Assembly: GCA_022451835.1 (NCBI GenBank)
Contig: JAKUNX010000059.1
Span: 1-10,242, forward strand
From: Candidatus Poseidoniaceae archaeon
GTDB taxonomy: Archaea > Thermoplasmatota > Poseidoniia > Poseidoniales > Poseidoniaceae
Length of the DNA: 10,242 nucleotides
Reading direction: 5' to 3'
Shown here piece by piece: positions 4,612 to 10,242 of the stretch. Each line of letters opens with the position of its first letter. The stretch's first letter is position 1. The notes below the pieces were generated by a model. The model had not been told where the DNA came from and searched no databases. It saw only the letters and a program-made list of their open reading frames with translations. A program made the translations under genes and the position numbers.

Positions 4612-6702
4612 TCATGAGTTTTGATAAGTTGCTCTGCGCCCTTCAATAAGTGCAGATAGCCCTTCTAATGCGTCTCTAGTAGAGAATATATCAGTCAGTT
4701 TTGCTAACTCTGAATCAAGTCCCTGTTCTAGCGTAGTGTTTGCTGTTATATCGATTAATTCACTAGCCATAGACAAAGCAATTGGAGCGGTATACTTTAG
4801 ATTCTTTAATTGTCTAGAAATTGTCTTATCTTCAGCATCATAGCCATCAGGACAACCACCTGAAAGTAGAATTGGGAGGTTTTCATCACGATAGAAATCG
4901 GTTGCGAATTTGACAACTTTACTATTCTCATTGGCTGGCTTACCGGAATATTTGTCGCTTGGTTTTCCGTTACTAACACAATTATGTGTTGCTCTATCTA
5001 CATCTGCGATATCGACAAGATGGGTTAGTAATCCGACATCATATGCGGCTTGCGCATTCATGAAATTACCACCTAGTACAGCCCAACGAGCAAGTGGAAT
5101 TCCTGATATTCTCGCTGGCCTTTGAGAACCACCTAGACCAGGGTATATTCCAATTGAGGTCTCTGGGAATCTAAATTGAGTTCTACGAGTCCCAATTCGA
5201 TAATCGCAACATAGCGCTAATTCAAGTCCACCTCCAAGAGCGAGTCCTGTGGTTAAAGCAATGGTTACTTTTGTTGAATTTTCGATTGAGTTCAATACCT
5301 TGTGGCCGTTACTGGTAAATTCAACAATGTCATCAATCGAGTCGGATCTAATCTTATCAACAAAGAATTTGACATCTGCTCCTGCAACAAAGGCTTTTCC
5401 AGCGCCATCCAAAACGATTGTGTGTACTGATTCATTTGCATTAACTGCATTGACTGCAATACCAAGTTGCTTAACTACGGTTTCGTTTAGAGCATTCATA
5501 GCTTCCGGTCGATTAATTGTAATGGTTGCAATGCCATCATTAATTTGTGTATCAACATAAGAAAAATCCCAAGGTGTGTCATTTTCAGCCTGATTAAAGA
5601 AGAAGTCTGGAATCGTCCAACCACTGTTTTTATCTACATTTTGACATAGAGATTGGTATTCTTTAGCCATTTCAAATGATTCTTGAACACCGACTTTATT
5701 CATTAATTCAAACGGTCCACGAGCCCATCTAAGTCCAACTTTAGCGCCTCTGTCAACATCTTCCATCGAACATACTCCTTCATCGACTATTTGTGCAGCA
5801 ACTCCGAAAACTACACCGTATAACCGACGAGAAATTACTTGATACTGCTCTTCAGAGTAAGATGCGTCTGCTTCGATTTCCCACATTCTGTTATCACTCA
5901 CTAAATCTCTAAGATTTGCTGCACCATTATACCTCGTTGTATCAAGTTGTTCTGCGAGATAATCTGTAGAATGCAAAGCAATTGGTGGACCTGTTAAGTT
6001 CATCAAACCAAAAGGACCCAAGCCAATTCTAAACGCTTTACATGCAATTGCATCGATTTGAGCTGCATTGCCATGGCCTTCCTCAAGTAGTAAACAAGCC
6101 TCATTTAACCACGGAACAAAAAATCTGTTGACAACGAAACCAGGTCTATCGCCACAAACAATTACCACCTTGCCAAGCATCTTACAATACTGTACGACTC
6201 TGTCAATGGATTGTTGACTTGTAGATGCTGCAGGTATTACCTCAACTAAACGATTCTTGGCTGGGTGATAGAAGAAATGTAATCCAACGAATCGGTCTGG
6301 CCTACCTGTTGCTTCCGCCAAAGCATTAACTGATAATGAGGAGGTATTGGAAGCGAGGATTGTATTTTCTCCACAAGCCTCATCTAAGGTTCTGAAAACT
6401 GCCGTCTTAATATCAAAATCTTCGAATACAGCTTCGATAACCAAGTCGGTATCCTCGGCAGTATTTTCTACACCGACAACACCGGTGATTCTTTCTTTGA
6501 TAGCATCTACTTGTTGCTCGCTGAAAATTCTACGTTCAACCGCTTCGGTAAGAAAATTTGCGATAATACTCTGCCTTCTATCGACCCATTGTTGCTCTCT
6601 ATCAACCATTTGTACATCAAATTCTTCTTGGGCAGACTTTTGAGCAATACCTGAACCCATGTTGCCGGCACCGACTATTGCTACTCGTTGAATTGGTTGC
6701 AT
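4612..6702 (-). CDS. Bifunctional 3-hydroxyacyl-CoA dehydrogenase / enoyl-CoA hydratase
   Basis: 696 aa from ATG 6702; longer forms from ATG 6729 or TTG 6759 are possible, but the family begins at about IQRVAIVGAGNMG. Domains: NAD-binding Rossmann (GAGNMG 11-16, SNTSSL from 118), dehydrogenase C-terminal segments (about 185-285 and 290-345, with GPFGLMNLTG and RGPFELMNKVG), then a crotonase domain (about 380-690). Dehydrogenase H142 and E154 have the 12-residue spacing of the catalytic dyad. Crotonase E494 (GGGLE) and E514 (FPE) have the 20-residue spacing of the two catalytic glutamates. It hydrates 2-enoyl-CoA and oxidises the 3-hydroxyacyl-CoA with NAD. The dehydrogenase-first order is that of archaeal enzymes, including the crotonyl-CoA hydratase/3-hydroxybutyryl-CoA dehydrogenase of Sulfolobales carbon fixation; bacterial FadB has the reverse order. 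Fatty-acid breakdown is the simplest role here. Confidence 0.93.
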   Translation of the reverse strand: MQPIQRVAIVGAGNMGSGIAQKSAQEEFDVQMVDREQQWVDRRQSIIANFLTEAVERRIFSEQQVDAIKERITGVVGVENTAEDTDLVIEAVFEDFDIKTAVFRTLDEACGENTILASNTSSLSVNALAEATGRPDRFVGLHFFYHPAKNRLVEVIPAASTSQQSIDRVVQYCKMLGKVVIVCGDRPGFVVNRFFVPWLNEACLLLEEGHGNAAQIDAIACKAFRIGLGPFGLMNLTGPPIALHSTDYLAEQLDTTRYNGAANLRDLVSDNRMWEIEADASYSEEQYQVISRRLYGVVFGVAAQIVDEGVCSMEDVDRGAKVGLRWARGPFELMNKVGVQESFEMAKEYQSLCQNVDKNSGWTIPDFFFNQAENDTPWDFSYVDTQINDGIATITINRPEAMNALNETVVKQLGIAVNAVNANESVHTIVLDGAGKAFVAGADVKFFVDKIRSDSIDDIVEFTSNGHKVLNSIENSTKVTIALTTGLALGGGLELALCCDYRIGTRRTQFRFPETSIGIYPGLGGSQRPARISGIPLARWAVLGGNFMNAQAAYDVGLLTHLVDIADVDRATHNCVSNGKPSDKYSGKPANENSKVVKFATDFYRDENLPILLSGGCPDGYDAEDKTISRQLKNLKYTAPIALSMASELIDITANTTLEQGLDSELAKLTDIFSTRDALEGLSALIEGRRATYQNS

Positions 6703-6759
6703 GTTGCTTGGGAAACACAAGATGTTCATGAATAATGCGTATTCATGTAAATCCTTCAA

Positions 6760-6773
6760 TTAAGCATTTAAGC
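6760..6773. promoter_or_regulatory. Shared A/T-rich promoter element between divergent genes
   Basis: This short stretch holds an imperfect direct repeat (TTAAGCA then TTTAAGC) and reads as TATA-like on both strands. On the plus strand TTTAAG is centred about 27 nt before ATG 6796, implying leaderless transcription of the membrane protein. On the minus strand it would start a transcript near 6740 for the beta-oxidation gene, which fits ATG 6729 or 6702 as the start. The rest of the gap shows nothing else. Confidence 0.4.
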
Positions 6774-6795
6774 GAATTCTTTTGCGTTATACTTC

Positions 6796-7350
6796 ATGGA
6801 AATCACTAGACAATTTATTCGAATTTGTGTGATTATTTTTGGAATTCTTGTTTTGTTATCATATGTTTATGGTCTTTCAAAAGCGGAAGATAAAATGTCT
6901 TTATGGGGTGGAATACCGCATTCTTGGCTTAAATTCATAGTCCCTTGTATGTTTATTGCAGCAATTGGTTGGCTAATTTATTGGTGGACTATTTTGTATA
7001 GTGTTGATGCAACAGTAATTGACCAACTTCGCTGGCCTTGGCAAGATTCTGCTGATGGCAAAGGAGCCAATCGACTATTCTTGGCCTATTGTGTGTTTTT
7101 GATTCCATCCATGTTATGGTTAGAAAGTACATTATTCCACATTAACAATGACTATTCTTGGACTCCATTTTTAGTTATAGGAGTGTTAACATTAGCATCA
7201 ATTGGCAACATTATGTATGGATTACTAGCCTATTCCGCTTATCAAGACGGATTAGATGGTGCAAACATGATGTTGCTTGGATCGGTAATGTTAAGCATTC
7301 AATGTATCATTTTAGATAACATAGTTTGGAGTGCTAAATTCCCTTGGTAA
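6796..7350 (+). CDS. Five-helix membrane protein of unknown function
   Basis: 184 aa from ATG 6796; no Shine-Dalgarno is present, consistent with a leaderless message from the TATA-like site 27 nt upstream. Hydrophobic segments lie at about 6-26, 47-69, 93-112, 122-148 and 157-175, so most of the chain is in the membrane. It is rich in Trp and Tyr (IGWLIYWWTILY, then LRWPWQD). A soluble loop at 70-92 contains Asp, Trp and Gly, and the C-terminus ends WSAKFPW. I see no catalytic motif, no cysteine pairs arranged for metal or heme, and no known family signature. Its 3' end is 1 nt from the convergent glycosyltransferase stop, so the two genes share no space for separate terminators. The neighbours do not define its role. 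Confidence 0.8.
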   Translation: MEITRQFIRICVIIFGILVLLSYVYGLSKAEDKMSLWGGIPHSWLKFIVPCMFIAAIGWLIYWWTILYSVDATVIDQLRWPWQDSADGKGANRLFLAYCVFLIPSMLWLESTLFHINNDYSWTPFLVIGVLTLASIGNIMYGLLAYSAYQDGLDGANMMLLGSVMLSIQCIILDNIVWSAKFPW

Positions 7351-7351
7351 G

Positions 7352-8500
7352 TTAGGCCACAAAGGAATTGTAAGCCTCACTCAAGCGTTGGCAAAATACT
7401 GAGTTGTCATATTTTTTAGCATGGTCTATTAGATCCATTTGTGGAATATTACTCTCCCCATCATTTGATTGATATTTATCATGTAACGAAGTAATCGCCT
7501 TTACCCATTCTGCCATATCATCTGCGGGAATACAACTATTCTTTGGCATTAATTCGTTGTGTGATGGCAAATCTGCACAGATTACCTTCATTCCTGCAGC
7601 CATTGATTCAATTGGCGGGTAACCAAAGCCTTCACTAACTGAAGGGAATAGTAATGCGTTACATTTGATTCTAAGTGTCATTAGGTACTCATCAGAAACT
7701 GAGGAACCATGAATTGTCCAATTGGTTAATCCATGAAACTTGACTAGTTCTGCAATTGATGGCAATCCAGAATTAGCAGCAGAATTACCAACATGGTGAA
7801 TATGTATTCCTTGCCTTACCTCATCAGGTAGTTGTGCAATTACTTGGCAGAGGAATTTCATTCTTTTTCTGGGGTCATTACTTCCAACAACTAGCAAGTT
7901 GCAAGCTTCGGGTAGCGATATGTCAACCAACTCTTGATTGTCTGGGTGATATTTTGCAGAATCTATTCCTAAGGGAATACAACTTGATTTTACTTTTGGA
8001 AAATTTGCCTTAGCAGCATTAAGTGTGTGACGTGAATTACACATTAGGAAATTTGCTCGGTTTATTCCTTGCTTTAGTTTGTTTAGATCACGACGTCGAA
8101 AAATACCCGGAGTCATATCTCCTACGTCGATTATATCATCATTAAACCGCAGTTTTTCAGGGAACATGTGAAATAAATCATGGACTGTAATAGCCACAGG
8201 AATAGTACTATCTTTTGGAACTAGATGAGCCTGTTCTTGATCAGTGATATGAACTAAATCATATTCGCCACTTTGATTTCTGATTTTTTTAATTACTCTT
8301 TTCGGGTGAGAAAACCATCTATTCCAAATTCTAGATAATGGATTGCTAGTCTTTGCTAGCGGATATTCACATACACCTGCTAATTGCCAACCAGTTACCT
8401 TTCCAGATTTCAACATATCAACTAAATTATGGTGCGCTGCACCAAGCCCAGTATTACGACCAAGAGCGCCTCCGCGAACGAGAAGTACTCTCTTGGCCAT
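7352..8500 (-). CDS. Glycosyltransferase, GT-B fold, family-4-like
   Basis: 382 aa from ATG 8500, with GGTGG (8508-8512) 7 nt upstream. Starts at 8524 or 8617 would add Lys/Gln-rich residues unlike the family, and the latter would overlap the preceding gene. The N-terminal GT-B lobe opens KRVLLVRGGALGRNTGLG with a glycine-rich loop, and later shows VAITVHDLFHMFP and the inter-lobe IPLGID. The C-terminal lobe has LLVVGSNDPRKRM (sugar-nucleotide-binding region) and the E-x7-E motif in SEGFGYPPIESMAAG (about 289-302). These are standard for retaining GT4 enzymes, which move a sugar from a nucleotide donor to a lipid, glycan or protein acceptor on the cytoplasmic side. No membrane helix is present. 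It lies 67 nt after a surface-protein gene in the same direction, suggesting envelope glycan work; the donor and acceptor are unknown. Confidence 0.88.
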   Translation of the reverse strand: MAKRVLLVRGGALGRNTGLGAAHHNLVDMLKSGKVTGWQLAGVCEYPLAKTSNPLSRIWNRWFSHPKRVIKKIRNQSGEYDLVHITDQEQAHLVPKDSTIPVAITVHDLFHMFPEKLRFNDDIIDVGDMTPGIFRRRDLNKLKQGINRANFLMCNSRHTLNAAKANFPKVKSSCIPLGIDSAKYHPDNQELVDISLPEACNLLVVGSNDPRKRMKFLCQVIAQLPDEVRQGIHIHHVGNSAANSGLPSIAELVKFHGLTNWTIHGSSVSDEYLMTLRIKCNALLFPSVSEGFGYPPIESMAAGMKVICADLPSHNELMPKNSCIPADDMAEWVKAITSLHDKYQSNDGESNIPQMDLIDHAKKYDNSVFCQRLSEAYNSFVA

Positions 8501-8516
8501 GCTACTACCACCAGCG

Positions 8517-8536
8517 CTCACCATTTCAAAGGTGAG
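8517..8536 (-). terminator. Hairpin between surface-protein and glycosyltransferase genes
   Basis: Perfect inverted arms CTCACC (8517-8522) and GGTGAG (8531-8536) enclose an 8-nt loop. On the minus strand the hairpin lies 31 nt after the surface-protein stop and 16 nt before the glycosyltransferase ATG. No T-run follows on the minus strand, so it could be a 3'-end processing or attenuation hairpin rather than a classic terminator. Confidence 0.35.
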
Positions 8537-8567
8537 TTTGATTGAGTTAGTCTTACTCTGTTGCTGC

Positions 8568-10242
8568 TTATTCAGCAGGTGCCTCTTCAGTGGCTTCTGC
8601 TGAGTAATCCTTAGCATCTTCTTCTTCGTTACCTAGAGCGATGACTCCAAGTACCAAACAGGAAAGTGCACCCAAATAGAGCAGAAGTGCAACATAGTCT
8701 GTAGGCACATCAAAGTTAGTCCAGTAAGATAGAGCATTTTGGTTAGTTACAATTGAACTCTCCATCTCCTCTGCATCGTCATCTTCAATCTCAGATGATT
8801 GAACGATTTGGAATACTGGTTGAAGATCTGTCATCTGTGGTGCTGTTGCTCTGTCATATGGACCTCTCGTGTCTAGGTAGAAAGTAGAGGTTGAATCTCC
8901 AGCAATAATCAATCCAGAAACTTGCTCAGCTTGCATATTGATCTCTGTACCGAAGTAAACAGGTAAAGCCGGAACCATTGCATCAACCAAAGTAAATGAC
9001 TTGATTAGTTTAGCAGTGATTGGTCGTGTTGTTGGGTCAACAGATGCTGAACAATCGTCAACTGGAATATTCTTGACTTCACTAGTTCCAGAACAAGTTA
9101 CTGCTGTGATGGCATAACCACCCGCATCGACCTTGTCGCCATCGCCAGTTAGGAATCCACCGGTGGTTTCGTCCAATGTCTCAACTCCAACTAGTCCAAA
9201 GGTAGCCATCATCATTTCCGTGCTGTGCCAAGATAGTTCGTTAGAGCCATCTTCAAGCAGTGTCTCTCCTTTGTCACAGTCTGGATTGTGTCCTGTACAA
9301 ATTGTGTAAGTTGTTGCAGGTCCAGTTGAAACACCGCCAGAACCGTAGTAGGTTTGGTTTGTTTCCAACTTGGTCCAGCCAAGTGTTGCATCAGTAATAT
9401 CACCAGCAACGAAAGCGCTAACTGGATCTCTCCAGCCGAATAGCCACTCGTTTACAGTTTGGGTCTTGTATGGACCATCACTGCCAAGACCCATCAAGAA
9501 TCCTGGTACGAAGTCATCGTATACTGCATCTCTTAGCATTATTCTCAATGCTGCTGCAGCATTAGCATCAATTCCATAGATTAGACCAATCGTTGTCTCA
9601 TTCCATGTCATTGGTGCGCCTGGTGCCATTGTCTGTAAGTCTACTGGAGGAGTTTGTCCATACAGTTCTCCGTATAGGAATAAGCCAGCTCCTGTGGAAG
9701 TAGTAATTCCTAGAGGCCCGTATAGTAGGTTTCCTGCAGTTGCTGCGTCAACAGATACCGGAGTTCCTTGTGGTGAATCAGGCATGAATGGTGTTCCCCA
9801 TGCGCCACCTAGGTTTAGGCTGTAGGTTAGGTAACCGCCGTTAACTGGGTCTTCACCGCCAAGTGTGACGTTGACGAATTCTTCAGCTGTGATTGTTCCT
9901 GTACCACCAAGTAGCACCATTGGAAGAGCGGATTGGCTTGTTAACCATCCGCCAACCCATGTGGCGATAGCACCGTATTGTGCCATATCCAATCCGTATG
10001 ATGACATTGCTGTTGCGGCGTCCATGCCAATGAATGTTGCACCACCAAATGCTGTTCCATCTTCATTTGTAGCAAGCAAACCAGTTGGGGTCTCAGTATC
10101 CTGTCCGCCAAATAGCAGATTCATTGCAACTGCGTTATCGATGTCAACTCCAAGGTAGTTCATCATTCTAGTTGATGCATCAACTGCAGTTCCGGATTGG
10201 TCCCCAAACCAGTCATCGTCGCCACCGCAAAACACGTTAGCA
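8568..10242 (-). CDS. Membrane-anchored extracellular protein, 5' end outside the window; weak CD36-like motif
   Basis: The frame is open from the right edge to TAA at 8568 (at least 557 codons), so the true start and any signal peptide or N-terminal helix are not visible. Residues are numbered from GTG 10235. Residues 1-250 are Gly/Ala/Asp-rich with degenerate repeats of the type VDAxxA followed by LLYG or LLFGG. TVNEWLFGWRDP (260-271) resembles the TVxExLWGYxDP motif of CD36-type ectodomains. Two Cys pairs (CTGHNPDC 313-320; C381/C395) suggest disulfides and hence an exterior location. STFYLDTRG (450-458) precedes an acidic linker (EIEDDDAEE), one transmembrane helix (about 514-534) and an acidic tail. 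It also appears more G/C-rich than its neighbours. I infer a surface protein with a large ectodomain. The family is uncertain: CD36-like/DUF3068-like is a guess, not a match. Confidence 0.7.
   Translation of the reverse strand, partial: ANVFCGGDDDWFGDQSGTAVDASTRMMNYLGVDIDNAVAMNLLFGGQDTETPTGLLATNEDGTAFGGATFIGMDAATAMSSYGLDMAQYGAIATWVGGWLTSQSALPMVLLGGTGTITAEEFVNVTLGGEDPVNGGYLTYSLNLGGAWGTPFMPDSPQGTPVSVDAATAGNLLYGPLGITTSTGAGLFLYGELYGQTPPVDLQTMAPGAPMTWNETTIGLIYGIDANAAAALRIMLRDAVYDDFVPGFLMGLGSDGPYKTQTVNEWLFGWRDPVSAFVAGDITDATLGWTKLETNQTYYGSGGVSTGPATTYTICTGHNPDCDKGETLLEDGSNELSWHSTEMMMATFGLVGVETLDETTGGFLTGDGDKVDAGGYAITAVTCSGTSEVKNIPVDDCSASVDPTTRPITAKLIKSFTLVDAMVPALPVYFGTEINMQAEQVSGLIIAGDSTSTFYLDTRGPYDRATAPQMTDLQPVFQIVQSSEIEDDDAEEMESSIVTNQNALSYWTNFDVPTDYVALLLYLGALSCLVLGVIALGNEEEDAKDYSAEATEEAPAE

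Noticed and set aside
5249..5560. Plus-strand open frames opposite the beta-oxidation gene (also 4910-5125 and 6347-6643)
   Set aside because: They are complementary to conserved catalytic domains; low-complexity Ser/Thr-rich translation, no ribosome-binding site or promoter.
9865..10158. Plus-strand open frames opposite the surface protein (also 9370-9579)
   Set aside because: Frame shadows caused by the Gly/Ala-rich coding of the minus strand; no independent support.

Overview
The window looks archaeal. It carries a wybutosine-pathway Taw1 without the flavodoxin domain of eukaryotic TYW1. It also has a 3-hydroxyacyl-CoA dehydrogenase/enoyl-CoA hydratase fusion in the archaeal domain order, and A/T-rich TATA-like boxes about 25-45 nt before several starts. 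The AT-rich genes, an AlkB-type monooxygenase, a GST-like protein and acidic membrane-anchored surface proteins fit a marine planktonic euryarchaeon such as Marine Group II/Poseidoniia. That placement is an inference; the domain Archaea is the firmer claim.

Layout from left to right. Positions 1-1416 (minus) hold an ABC ATPase followed by an overlapping FtsX/MacB-like permease cut by the window edge. Positions 1474-2410 (minus) hold an AlkB-type fatty-acid-desaturase-fold monooxygenase split over two reading frames. Positions 2435-2725 (minus) hold two tandem microprotein genes of 53 and 42 codons that are clear paralogues; they lead straight into alkB and probably share its transcript. Positions 2726-2990 are a divergent control region with a TATA box, a perfect operator-like palindrome and two inverted repeats ahead of taw1 (plus, to 3998). 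taw1 converges on and overlaps a GST-like gene (3988-4596, minus), which lies 15 nt downstream of the beta-oxidation fusion gene (4612-6702, minus). A small divergent promoter region separates that pair from a five-helix membrane protein (6796-7350, plus). This in turn converges, with a 1-nt gap, on a family-4-like glycosyltransferase (7352-8500, minus). The right end (8568 to the edge, minus) is a large membrane-anchored extracellular protein of unclear family, with a CD36-like motif.

How the genes may work together: AlkB-type oxidation, the beta-oxidation fusion and the thiol-type GST could all deal with lipids or hydrocarbons, but they are in separate transcription units, so a shared pathway is only a suggestion. 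The glycosyltransferase next to a surface protein suggests cell-envelope glycosylation. The least expected item is the pair of duplicated microproteins upstream of the frame-split alkB, with a palindrome upstream of their promoter.
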